A stretch of DNA of 39,878 bases. It comes from Cyanobacteria bacterium UBA2855. Lineage in GTDB: Bacteria; Cyanobacteriota; Vampirovibrionia; Gastranaerophilales; Gastranaerophilaceae. Both the position numbers and the translations under genes were made by a program. How positions within the stretch are numbered: the first letter of the stretch is position 1; every line of letters begins with the position of its first letter. The stretch spans positions 1 through 39,878 of the forward strand of contig DEFJ01000010.1 of assembly GCA_002350725.1 (NCBI GenBank). The letters run 5' to 3'. The notes beneath the pieces were generated by a model. The model was given only the letters and a program-made list of their open reading frames with translations, was not told the origin of the DNA and ran no database searches. Positions 1 through 6,702 of the stretch are shown here, one piece after another.

Positions 1-42
1 CTTTTCAAAGTCGTTTTTTTTTGTGCCTGAGGCACTGCATAT

Positions 43-162
43 GATGCTTCGCCCGCGAGATTTATACGGTTATTTTAACTTAATTTTATCCAAATTGTGA
101 GCGGTACCGTTTTATACGAGCACAACATTTGCACATAATTCGATGCTTCGCTCGCGAGATTT
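43..162. repeat. Pair of 21-nt direct repeats with palindromic core
   Basis: Two copies of a 21-nt sequence, at 43-63 and 142-162, differ at one base. Each starts gatgcttcgc, ends gcgagattt and holds a short palindrome (TCGC-NN-GCGA). Nearby, 21-33 can form a small GTGCC/GGCAC hairpin. The copies are more GC-rich than their surroundings and lie between the window edge and the 3' end of deoC. They look like a dispersed intergenic repeat. I see no gene in 1-219. Confidence 0.5.
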
Positions 163-219
163 TGCAAAAATTTTAGGGCACGAGAAAAATTACAAGACAA
201 TCATCGTAATAAAAGTTCA

Positions 220-873
220 TTAGCCGTTTACTATTTTTACTCCTGAACTTGTACCTAAACTATATGCACCTGCTTCAATCATTTTTATAGCAGCTTCTTT
301 GTCCCTTATTCCGCCGGAAGCTTTGACTTTTAAGCCTTTCTCGTTTACGGTATCATACATCAATTTTACATCTTCAGCCTTTGCACCAACACCGTTTTTT
401 ACAAAACCCGTAGAGGTTTTAACAAAATTTGCACCACCTTTTATTGCGAGTTCACAGGCTTTTTTTATTTCTTCTTTATCCAATAAGTCCGTTTCAAGAA
501 TTACTTTAAGCGGGAGGTCGCCACACGCAATTTTTACGGCTTTTATATCCTCGACAACATAATCATAATTTTTATCTTTTACGGCTGTAACATTTATAAC
601 CATATCAACTTCATCCGCACCGTCGGCTTTTGCAACAGATGCTTCAAACGCTTTGACTTCGCTTTTATTTGCACCAAGAGGAAAACCTATAACAGTAACG
701 ACTTTTACATCAGTACCTTTTAGCGCCTCTTTTGCTTTTTTTACATAGGCAGGATTGACGCAAACACCTCTGAAATTATACTCTTTTGCTTCATCGAAAA
801 GTTTGTTCAGGTCATCAGTTTTTGCATCTTGCTTTAATAAGGTATGTTCTATGTACGCATTTAATTCTTTCAT
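220..873 (-). CDS. deoC: Deoxyribose-phosphate aldolase
   Basis: DeoC is a cytosolic class I aldolase that cleaves 2-deoxyribose 5-phosphate to glyceraldehyde 3-phosphate and acetaldehyde in deoxynucleoside salvage. The 217-residue protein is a full-length TIM barrel of the short bacterial type. The Schiff-base lysine is K152 in the FVKTSTGF block. The proton-relay residues fit D90 (ADEVDMVINV) and K184 (VKASGGIRD). A C-terminal GTSSG loop would hold the phosphate. The ATG at 873 follows a GGAG box 8 nt upstream. metF ends 15 nt upstream on the same strand, so the two are probably co-transcribed. No other deo gene is in the window. The family call is secure. Confidence 0.95.
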   Translation of the reverse strand: MKELNAYIEHTLLKQDAKTDDLNKLFDEAKEYNFRGVCVNPAYVKKAKEALKGTDVKVVTVIGFPLGANKSEVKAFEASVAKADGADEVDMVINVTAVKDKNYDYVVEDIKAVKIACGDLPLKVILETDLLDKEEIKKACELAIKGGANFVKTSTGFVKNGVGAKAEDVKLMYDTVNEKGLKVKASGGIRDKEAAIKMIEAGAYSLGTSSGVKIVNG

Positions 874-888
874 GTTAAAAACTCCTTT

Positions 889-1740
889 TTATATTATATT
901 ACATAAAATTTCTTTTACGGACGAAGATTTATTCAAGGTATAAAAATGTAAAGCATTTACACCATTAGATATTAAATCTTGGCATTGATTCTGGGCATAT
1001 TCTATCCCCATTTTTTTCATATCTGCCGGAGAATTTTGGTATTTTTCAATTTTTGCCTGTAAATTTTTAGGAACACTAATTCTGGCTAAATTTGTCATTT
1101 TATCAATTTGTTTTTTGCTTATAATAGGCATAATTCCCGGAATTATCGGAATAGAAATACCCATTGCCCTAACTTTTTCCACATATTCATAAAACTTTGT
1201 ATTATCAAAAAACAACTGAGTGAATATCGCATTTGCACCCACATCAACTTTTTTCTTTAAATTTACTAAATCAAAGTCTAACGACGGAGCCTCTATATGT
1301 CCTTCAGGATATCCTGCAACAGCAATATTCAAATTTGATTTTTTCTTTATAAAACTTACCAAATCACTTGCATAAGAAAAATCATGACACATTAACGATT
1401 TGTCATCGGGAATATCACCTCTTAAAGCCAAAATTTTGTCTATACCGTATTTTTCCAAATCGTTAATATGCTCTTCTACAAAATTTTTCGAACTGCAAAC
1501 ACAGGTAAAATGAGGCATTACTTCAAAACCGGCATTCCTTATATTTGAAATTAACTTTGCAGATTGATTAGATTTTCCGCCGGCACCCCATGTTAAAGAT
1601 ATAAATACAGGACTATAATCTTTCAATACGCACAAAGTATTCTCTAATTGAGCGAAAGCTTCAACATCTTTTGGAGGAAATACTTCAAACGAAACCTTTA
1701 CCTTATCGGATTTTTTTTCATATATTTCGTCAAATTTCAT
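889..1740 (-). CDS. metF: 5,10-methylenetetrahydrofolate reductase
   Basis: MetF is the FAD-dependent enzyme that reduces 5,10-methylene-THF to 5-methyl-THF, the methyl donor for methionine synthesis. The 283-residue single-domain barrel matches bacterial MetF in length. Motifs in order are SFEVFPPK (17-24, with catalytic Glu19), LTWGAGG (49-55), ALRGDIP (105-111, Asp109 at the flavin-tuning position), GYPEGH (143-148), QLFFDN (175-180) and IPGIMPI (200-206). No regulatory domain is present. The ATG at 1740 has no Shine-Dalgarno sequence. Instead TGA-TATAAT sits 6 nt before it, suggesting a leaderless mRNA. deoC follows closely. folP, a second folate gene, lies at 8057. Confidence 0.95.
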   Translation of the reverse strand: MKFDEIYEKKSDKVKVSFEVFPPKDVEAFAQLENTLCVLKDYSPVFISLTWGAGGKSNQSAKLISNIRNAGFEVMPHFTCVCSSKNFVEEHINDLEKYGIDKILALRGDIPDDKSLMCHDFSYASDLVSFIKKKSNLNIAVAGYPEGHIEAPSLDFDLVNLKKKVDVGANAIFTQLFFDNTKFYEYVEKVRAMGISIPIIPGIMPIISKKQIDKMTNLARISVPKNLQAKIEKYQNSPADMKKMGIEYAQNQCQDLISNGVNALHFYTLNKSSSVKEILCNII

Positions 1741-1746
1741 AAAATA

Positions 1747-1755
1747 ATTATATCA
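1747..1755 (-). promoter_or_regulatory. Extended -10 promoter of metF, probably leaderless
   Basis: On the minus strand TGA-TATAAT is followed by 6 nt and then the metF ATG, which puts the expected transcription start on the A of the start codon. There is no Shine-Dalgarno sequence. No good -35 box is visible, as is common for extended -10 promoters. Confidence 0.5.
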
Positions 1756-1767
1756 CGAACGATTTTA

Positions 1768-2139
1768 TTATTCTCGAAAAGTGATAAAACGCCAAAATCT
1801 TATAAGATTAGATTTGATATTATTGGGCATCGGAATATCAGCCTTTTTATAGTATTTTTCGTAATTTCTTATAATATTATCCGGCAAGGGTTCACCCTGT
1901 TCAAGAGTTTGAAACACAAGAGTAAGATAATCGTCCTGTTCTTCTTTATACAACGCATCGCGCGCACGAATATCTTCATCAGCTTCGTAATGCAAAAGGG
2001 CATGAAAAGCTGCCTCAATACTTTTGTCTTTCGTGTCAGACGGAAACATTGGCATAGCATCTTTTACCGTAAGCTCACCTACAAGTACCTTACGAATAAT
2101 TTCACCAACTAAAGCTCTGGCATTTTGAGTGTAATTCAT
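1768..2139 (-). CDS. Conserved hypothetical protein next to the BlaI-type repressor
   Basis: This 123-residue soluble protein is not recognised. It looks all-helical and amphipathic, starts MNYTQNARALVGEIIRKVL and ends with a basic aromatic tail (RFWRFITFRE). It has a central acidic stretch and no Cys pair, signal peptide or membrane segment. The gene begins only 6 nt after the repressor stop codon and has no clear Shine-Dalgarno sequence, so it is probably translated by coupling with that gene. The shared transcript suggests joint regulation, but nothing in the sequence gives a function. Confidence 0.65.
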   Translation of the reverse strand: MNYTQNARALVGEIIRKVLVGELTVKDAMPMFPSDTKDKSIEAAFHALLHYEADEDIRARDALYKEEQDDYLTLVFQTLEQGEPLPDNIIRNYEKYYKKADIPMPNNIKSNLIRFWRFITFRE

Positions 2140-2145
2140 ATTATA

Positions 2146-2484
2146 TTACTTAACTAAATCCAGCTGATTTTCAATAAATCTAATCATTTTTGAACTGTCG
2201 CCATTGAAGAATTGTTCACTAATCTCATTAATGCAGTCTCTAGCCATCTCATCCCTATTCATAGTTGCGCTATAAAAGAATTTTTTACCAACCTTGTAAC
2301 GTACCAAAACACTTTTTGCAGTTAAACGATCCATAACGGTTTTAATGGTTGTATAAGCGCGTTCTACACCATTTGAGGATAAGTTATCAACAACATCTTG
2401 AATGGAAATATCAGAACCTTCTTCTTCAGAAGTCAAATCCCATACAGAATTTAAAATTTCGATTTCTAACTTACCGCAAGCCAT
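2146..2484 (-). CDS. BlaI/MecI/CopY-family winged-helix repressor
   Basis: The 112-residue protein has the compact N-terminal winged helix of the penicillinase-repressor family (residues ~4-75). The helix-turn-helix includes ISIQDVVDNL, the recognition helix contains AYTTIKTVMDRL, and the wing is VRYKVGKKFFYSA. A C-terminal helical dimerisation segment follows (MARDCINEISEQFF). Family members repress genes for beta-lactam or copper response, or other stress genes, and are often cleaved by a BlaR1 protease. No blaR1 or beta-lactamase gene is nearby, so the target is unknown. The start at 2484 follows TAGGA at suitable spacing. The repressor may control its own two-gene operon. Confidence 0.85.
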   Translation of the reverse strand: MACGKLEIEILNSVWDLTSEEEGSDISIQDVVDNLSSNGVERAYTTIKTVMDRLTAKSVLVRYKVGKKFFYSATMNRDEMARDCINEISEQFFNGDSSKMIRFIENQLDLVK

Positions 2485-2525
2485 ATAATTCCTACTTTCT
2501 TTTATTTAACCATTTTTCTACTATC

Positions 2526-2553
2526 ATTGTAACATAAAATATTTATAATGCAA
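2526..2553 (-). promoter_or_regulatory. Promoter of the BlaI-type repressor operon
   Basis: On the minus strand TTGCAT (2548-2553) and TACAAT (2526-2531) are 16 nt apart, upstream of the repressor start. The -10 region contains TTACAAT, half of a TACA/TGTA type operator, but I see no complete palindrome. Confidence 0.45.
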
Positions 2554-2604
2554 GTAACTCTTTAAACAATTTAATATTTGTTTACTATTCTGAATAAAAC
2601 AAAC

Positions 2605-2627
2605 AACCGCAGAAGTATACTGCGGTT
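2605..2627 (-). terminator. Rho-independent terminator after gatA
   Basis: The arms AACCGCAG and CTGCGGTT form an 8-bp stem with a 7-nt loop. On the minus strand a T-rich stretch follows. It lies 22 nt past the gatA stop codon and separates gatA from the repressor operon promoter. Confidence 0.75.
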
Positions 2628-2648
2628 GCTAAAATTTTATAATATAAA

Positions 2649-4112
2649 CTATATATTTGCCAATTGTTTCCAATAATCATGAGATTGTTCAAATTGATAA
2701 GACATATTGAACAACTTACCTTCTTGTAATTGCGGAGCAAGAATTTGCAAACCAATCGGCATACCGTCTTTGTCAAAACCCGCAGGAATACTTATCCCTG
2801 GAATACCAGCCAGGTTAGCGGAAATTGTTGCAATATCGGTCAAATACATAGCAAGCGGATCGGAAGCCTTAGCACCCAATTCAAATGCCGTATTCGGACA
2901 AGTTGGAGATATTAAAATATCAACCTGTTCAAATGCCTTCTTAAAATCTTCCGTTACAAGAGCTCTCATTTGCTGAGCTTTCTTATAGTATGCATCGTAA
3001 TAACCTGAACTTAGCGCATAAGTACCAAGCATTATACGACGCTTAACTTCAGGACCGAAACCTTCAGCTCTTGTTTTTGTATACATTTCCATCAAGTTTT
3101 TAGCATCAGGTGTTCTGTAACCGTATCTAACACCGTCAAATCTTGCAAGATTTGAGCTGCATTCAGCAGTAGCCAAAATATAATAAATACCGATTGAATA
3201 CTTCAATCTAGGTAACGAAATTTCAACAATTTCACAACCCAAATTTTTATACGTTTCAATTGCGTTTTTTAAAGCTTTTTCAACGTCATCAGATAAACCT
3301 TCGGACATCAATTCTTTGATAACCCCGACTTTTTTACCCTTAACATCATTCTTTAAATAATCTGCATAATGTTCAACTGGTAAATTAAGCGAAGTTGAAT
3401 CTTTAGGGTCATGACCTGAAATAACTTCAAGTAAATTAGCAGCATCTTCAACAGAACGGGTAAACGGACCTATTTGATCCAGTGAAGACGCAAATGCAAT
3501 CAACCCGTAACGTGAAACTCTGCCGTATGTCGGTTTCATGCCAACAATACCGCAAAATGATGCAGGCAATCTGATAGAACCACCTGTATCAGAACCTAAC
3601 GCAAGAGTAGCCTCGCACGCTGCAACACTTGCCGCAGAACCGCCCGATGAACCACCGGGAACTTTGTTCAAATCCCAAGGATTACGAACTTTTCTGAATG
3701 CTGAGTTTTCATTTGAAGAACCCATTGCAAACTCATCCAAATTTGCTTTCCCCACAATCGGAACTAAGTTATTCAACAACTTTTGAGTAATTGTTGCGTT
3801 GAACGGTGATACAAAATTTTCCAAAATCTTACTTGATGCCGTAGTTTTTGAGCCCACCAAATTCATGTTATCTTTTAAAGCAAGCGGAATACCTGCTAAA
3901 AGCGGCAATTCTTCACCGTTTGCTATTTTTTCATCAACTTTTTTTGCCGTATTTAACGCTGTTTCCTTAGTCAAAGAATTGAAAGTACCGAGTTTTTCGT
4001 CCAACTCATCAATTCTTTCAAAAGCAGCCTGAGTTAATTCAACGGCTGAAATCTCTTTATTTTTAAGCGCTTTAGATTGCTCTGCAGCGGTCTTTTTCAA
4101 AAGCTCGTTCAT
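2649..4112 (-). CDS. gatA: Asp-tRNA(Asn)/Glu-tRNA(Gln) amidotransferase subunit A
   Basis: GatA is the glutaminase subunit of GatCAB. It supplies ammonia to convert misacylated Glu-tRNA(Gln) or Asp-tRNA(Asn) to Gln- or Asn-tRNA. The 487-residue protein carries the amidase signature. The Ser-cisSer-Lys triad is K80 (PLALKD), S155 (GGSSGGS) and S179 (SDTGGSIR), with the same spacing as known GatA. The C-terminal part (IPGISIPAGFDKDGMPIG) is complete. The ATG at 4112 follows an AAGGAG box. gatB and gatC are not in the window. A terminator follows, so the gene is probably transcribed alone. Confidence 0.96.
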   Translation of the reverse strand: MNELLKKTAAEQSKALKNKEISAVELTQAAFERIDELDEKLGTFNSLTKETALNTAKKVDEKIANGEELPLLAGIPLALKDNMNLVGSKTTASSKILENFVSPFNATITQKLLNNLVPIVGKANLDEFAMGSSNENSAFRKVRNPWDLNKVPGGSSGGSAASVAACEATLALGSDTGGSIRLPASFCGIVGMKPTYGRVSRYGLIAFASSLDQIGPFTRSVEDAANLLEVISGHDPKDSTSLNLPVEHYADYLKNDVKGKKVGVIKELMSEGLSDDVEKALKNAIETYKNLGCEIVEISLPRLKYSIGIYYILATAECSSNLARFDGVRYGYRTPDAKNLMEMYTKTRAEGFGPEVKRRIMLGTYALSSGYYDAYYKKAQQMRALVTEDFKKAFEQVDILISPTCPNTAFELGAKASDPLAMYLTDIATISANLAGIPGISIPAGFDKDGMPIGLQILAPQLQEGKLFNMSYQFEQSHDYWKQLANI

Positions 4113-4181
4113 GTTTTCTCCTTCTTAAGACTTCCCTATGGCATAAATCTTACGATAAACATGTCATATACGCAAGTGTGA

Positions 4182-4209
4182 ATTTTATATGGCTATAAAG
4201 ATTTTTCAA
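4182..4209 (-). promoter_or_regulatory. Possible gatA promoter
   Basis: On the minus strand TTGAAA (4204-4209) and TAAAAT (4182-4187) are 16 nt apart, about 70 nt before the gatA ATG. The match is moderate and other AT-rich hexamers are close by. Confidence 0.3.
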
Positions 4210-4260
4210 GCATTATAATACACACTACAAGCTTGTCATTGCAAGCGACAGGTTATTTCT

Positions 4261-4355
4261 CCTTCCCCTCACGGGGAAGGTCGGGATGGGGTATTTTAAT
4301 TTTTCAACGTGAAGTTTCATTTTCACCCCACCTTTATCCTCCCCATCCGGGGAGG
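4261..4355. repeat. Short A-B repeat unit, left copy
   Basis: Hairpin repeat A1 (4261-4292), a 31-nt AT-rich interior and inverted repeat B1 (4324-4355). The interior and ends match the right-hand unit at 4806-4899 closely, including the acgtgaagttt core. There is no coding capacity. Confidence 0.8.
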
Positions 4356-4366
4356 TATTATTTGCG

Positions 4367-4398
4367 CCTTTCCCTCACGGGGAAGGTCGGGATGGGGT
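4367..4398. repeat. Hairpin repeat A2, left end of the nuclease-bearing unit
   Basis: The sequence matches A1 except for one base in the stem (CCTTTCCC instead of CCTTCCCC). It starts 11 nt after B1 and lies directly upstream of the DUF559 promoter. Confidence 0.8.
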
Positions 4399-4405
4399 GT
4401 TATTG

Positions 4406-4423
4406 TGTTATAATCTATATATG
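4406..4423 (+). promoter_or_regulatory. Extended -10 promoter of the DUF559 gene
   Basis: TGT-TATAAT (4406-4414) is followed by 6 nt and an ATG at 4421. This is the same geometry as at metF, folP, uvrA and gtrA. That ATG now opens only a 3-codon frame (ATG AAT AAT TAA), which suggests the original DUF559 start has been cut off by a frameshift. Confidence 0.5.
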
Positions 4424-4461
4424 AATAATTAAATATCAATGCAAGACTTCTCAGAAAAAAC

Positions 4462-4761
4462 ATGACTAATCAGGAACGTAAGTTATGGAATATTATTAGA
4501 AATAGGCAATTTTATGGATTTAGATTTCGACGACAATTTCCGATAGAACCGTATATTGTAGATTTTATTTGCCGCGAAAAATCAATTATCATTGAAATTG
4601 ATGGCGGACAGCATAATGAACCAGATAATTTAAGGTATGATAATGAAAGAACAAAATATTTAGAATCACTTGGTTTCAAGGTTATAAGATTTTGGAATAC
4701 AGATATTGATAACAATATTGATGGAGTTTTTGAATATTTGAAAAATATTTTTGGGGTATAA
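4462..4761 (+). CDS. DUF559 endonuclease-fold protein, probably with a broken N-terminus
   Basis: The 99-residue protein is a DUF559 domain of the PD-(D/E)XK superfamily, related in fold to Vsr. Motifs are RFRRQFPIEPYIVDF (candidate metal ligand D34), IIIEIDGGQH (E45, D47, H51), a YDNERTKYLESLG helix and VIRFWNTDI (the family RFW motif). The family usually reads (A)RxLRKNMTxxExxLW at its start. Here the frame upstream of the ATG at 4462 encodes ARLLRKN without any start codon, back to a TAA at 4426. The annotated start has no Shine-Dalgarno sequence and overlaps an 8-codon ORF (4439-4465) as ATGA. The gene may be frameshifted, may use a rare start, or may rely on coupling. It sits between repeats A2 and B2. 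Confidence 0.8.
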   Translation: MTNQERKLWNIIRNRQFYGFRFRRQFPIEPYIVDFICREKSIIIEIDGGQHNEPDNLRYDNERTKYLESLGFKVIRFWNTDIDNNIDGVFEYLKNIFGV

Positions 4762-4762
4762 T

Positions 4763-4794
4763 CACCCCTCCTATATCCTCCCCATCCGGGGAGG
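4763..4794. repeat. Hairpin repeat B2, right end of the nuclease-bearing unit
   Basis: CACCCC followed by a CCTCCCC/GGGGAGG hairpin with an ATCC loop begins one base after the DUF559 stop codon. It is inverted relative to A2. A3 follows after 11 nt. Confidence 0.8.
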
Positions 4795-4805
4795 AGTGAT
4801 TGGCT

Positions 4806-4899
4806 CCTTCCCCTCACGGGGAAGGTCGGGATGGGGTGTTTTTATTTTGCTACGTGAAGTTTAATTTCACCCCGCCTGTGTCCTCCCCATCCGGGGAGG
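4806..4899. repeat. Short A-B repeat unit, right copy
   Basis: Hairpin A3 (4806-4837), a 30-nt interior and inverted hairpin B3 (4868-4899). It is a near copy of the left unit at 4261-4355 in the same orientation. The interior also has a small GTGAA/TTCAC inverted repeat. Confidence 0.8.
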
Positions 4900-4933
4900 A
4901 AATAATATCTTTCAGCTATTCTCGTTCCTTTTA

Positions 4934-6394
4934 TTATTCTATCTTGTTACCGTCTTTGTCGCACGGATAGCTGTCACCCTCTTTTGGTTGTCTTATATAT
5001 CTTGTTTTTCCAGTGTCATTCTTTTCTTCAATGATATAACTGCCATCATTCAGATATTTCCAAGTATAAGTTATACCTGTTTGATGGTGCCTCCTTTTAA
5101 TAGATCTGCCCTGTGTGTCGTAATCTTGCGTATAACTAGGTTTCTTGTTTACATCATAATAAGTTTGTCTTGCTTTATTACCATTGGCGTGATATCGATA
5201 AACACTATAGTCGCCATCCGGTTCAAATTTATCTGTGCTCTTGCCATAATTTGTGCGGATTTCTTGTCCGTTTTTATTATATACAGAATGTGAGATTACA
5301 TCTTCTCCGCCGCCGTATTCTCCGACAAAGCTGCCATCTGCGTTCACCTGAACAAGTTTTTCTCCTTCAGGAAGTCCATTAGGTCTATATTCAACCATTT
5401 TACCGTCTTTTTCTATGTAGTGAGTTTTTGTTGCTTCGTTATAATACACCATCGGATTTTTCAGGGCAGTTTCGCGACAGTCCTCTTTCTTAACTTCGTC
5501 TGCAGGTGGGTCGGCAGGCGGATCTTCAGGATCTGCCGCTGCCGGCGGGTCTTCAGGGTCCGCCGCTGCCGGCGGGTCTGCCGGAGCTTTAGCTTTCTTC
5601 TTCAAGCCAACACCGTAGTTTGCCTGTTCTTCCGTTTGTACCAATTCAGGAGTACCGTCATCACTCCATTTTAAAGTATATGCGTTATCCTCAAATTCAG
5701 CACCATTCATAGATACGCATTTATAGACAGGATTTCCTTCCGAATCAACGCCTGTTTTTTCAAATAAATATTTATGAGCTTTACCCGAAGAAGAATCTGT
5801 AATAGTAAACTGTTCAGGGTTCTTGTCATAGCTTTCTGAAACTATTTCAAATTTACCTTGAATATGTTGAGTTCTTCCGCTTGCATCACGGCATGTCATC
5901 TCAACACCTTCTTTTTCGGCAAATTTACTCCATTTTTCTTTGTTATCAGGTTCTTCTTTTACCGTTGTGCCGTCATCACCATCAGGATTTTCATCAACAT
6001 CCGTATCAGAATCAGAATCGTCATCTGCGCCATCAACATTTTCATCTTCATCAGCTGCCGCAGATAAAGCCTTTGCTTCTCTTACAAATCCAAACAAATC
6101 GGCTGTCGAAATATCCTCAACACCTTGTGCTGTAATAAATGCCTGAGCCTCTTCTTCCGACAAATTATCAGCGGCTCCGCTTGCCTTTGCAGCTTGTGCA
6201 AGAGCATCAAACATTGCTGTTCTTTCCTGAGCATCTAATTTGCCGTCAGTAGTTTTCTTATCGAAAAACTTTTCGAAAACGGTCTGCATTTTTTCTTCTT
6301 TAAAGTCTGTTTTCTTTAATTCTTTTTTTAATTCATCTCTGTTTAAAGTTAAATCATTACCATCACCAAATGATAAACCTGAAATTTCTGCCAT
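4934..6394 (-). CDS. Acidic EF-hand-like protein with Pro-rich linker and repeat-rich C-terminus
   Basis: The 486-residue protein is not assignable to a known family. Residues 1-110 are helical with a degenerate EF-hand-like loop near 46-57 (TTDGKLDAQE). Residues 114-150 are strongly acidic (Asp/Glu, Ser). A globular, tyrosine-containing region at 155-260 follows. A Pro/Ala linker at 270-300 contains two exact DPPAAADPE repeats. From ~315 there are several Y-x-NG type beta repeats (YRPNG, YHANGNK, YDTQGRS, YLNDGSY), similar in look to YwqK/MORN-like repeats. There is no signal peptide or membrane segment. The start follows GAGAGGA. Function unknown. It could be a calcium-binding surface or exported protein. 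Confidence 0.75.
   Translation of the reverse strand: MAEISGLSFGDGNDLTLNRDELKKELKKTDFKEEKMQTVFEKFFDKKTTDGKLDAQERTAMFDALAQAAKASGAADNLSEEEAQAFITAQGVEDISTADLFGFVREAKALSAAADEDENVDGADDDSDSDTDVDENPDGDDGTTVKEEPDNKEKWSKFAEKEGVEMTCRDASGRTQHIQGKFEIVSESYDKNPEQFTITDSSSGKAHKYLFEKTGVDSEGNPVYKCVSMNGAEFEDNAYTLKWSDDGTPELVQTEEQANYGVGLKKKAKAPADPPAAADPEDPPAAADPEDPPADPPADEVKKEDCRETALKNPMVYYNEATKTHYIEKDGKMVEYRPNGLPEGEKLVQVNADGSFVGEYGGGEDVISHSVYNKNGQEIRTNYGKSTDKFEPDGDYSVYRYHANGNKARQTYYDVNKKPSYTQDYDTQGRSIKRRHHQTGITYTWKYLNDGSYIIEEKNDTGKTRYIRQPKEGDSYPCDKDGNKIE
5517..5580. repeat. 27-bp tandem repeat encoding DPPAAADPE
   Basis: Two 27-nt units (5517-5543 and 5544-5570) are followed by a partial third. They are much more GC-rich than their surroundings and encode the Pro/Ala/Asp linker of the 4934-6394 protein. 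Unit number could vary between strains by slippage. Confidence 0.8.
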
Positions 6395-6567
6395 AAATAT
6401 ATCCTCTCGTTAATACCTCGTAAATTAATAAAAATTATTCGTATGGAAAAATTGCATACTATTTATATATATTTTAGAAAATCAAGCTATACTTGAGCTT
6501 ACAACTTCACATAACTTAATATTTCTCACTTGAAGTTTCTTCATAAACAATTTACAAAAGGATAAAT

Positions 6568-6702
6568 ATGTGTAATAATATACAAGCAAATATTTGTAAC
6601 AAATTATTAAAGTGTCTTAGAAATATGCGCAAAAAAATTTTTTTAGGGATTTTAATTCTACTGAAAAAATATATAGTTACCGGAGTGTATGTGATATGTT
6701 AA
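6568..6702 (+). CDS. Possible 44-residue cationic membrane peptide or leader ORF
   Basis: An ATG 5 nt after AAAGGA opens a 44-codon frame that ends in a TAA overlapping the first codons of the next gene (start 6696). The peptide begins MCNNIQANIC, has four Cys (2, 10, 16, 44), a basic middle (RNMRKK) and one hydrophobic stretch (IFLGILILL). The good Shine-Dalgarno sequence and the 7-nt overlap argue for a real small gene or a coupling leader. No homology is recognised, and chance is possible in AT-rich DNA. The rest of 6395-6695 holds no other feature I can support. Confidence 0.35.
   Translation: MCNNIQANICNKLLKCLRNMRKKIFLGILILLKKYIVTGVYVIC

Larger units (their letters stand above)
4261..4899. 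mobile_element. Inverted-repeat array with DUF559 nuclease in the central unit (putative element)
   Basis: Six GC-rich 32-nt hairpin repeats lie in the order A1 4261-4292, B1 4324-4355, A2 4367-4398, gene 4462-4761, B2 4763-4794, A3 4806-4837, B3 4868-4899. A has a CCTTCCCC/GGGGAAGG stem (CTTTCCC in A2) followed by a GGGATGGGGT tail. B is a diverged version in opposite orientation, with CACCCC followed by a CCTCCCC/GGGGAGG stem. So there are three A-to-B units. The outer two have 30-31 nt interiors sharing acgtgaagttt. The middle one holds the nuclease gene. Both linkers between units are 11 nt. This fits a nuclease-bearing element flanked by two short, non-autonomous derivatives. No clear target-site duplication was found. 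Confidence 0.6.

Noticed and set aside
4512..4817. Minus-strand ORF opposite the DUF559 gene
   Set aside because: It is antisense to a clear DUF559 domain, runs into repeats B2 and A3, and has no family features.
4261..4899. CRISPR-like array of 32-nt repeats
   Set aside because: Repeats alternate in orientation, are hairpins with diverged A and B forms, and intervals are 11, ~30 or ~364 nt. No cas genes are present.
5420..6146. Plus-strand ORFs opposite the acidic EF-hand-like gene
   Set aside because: They are shadows of a strongly biased Asp/Glu/Pro-coding strand and have low-complexity translations.
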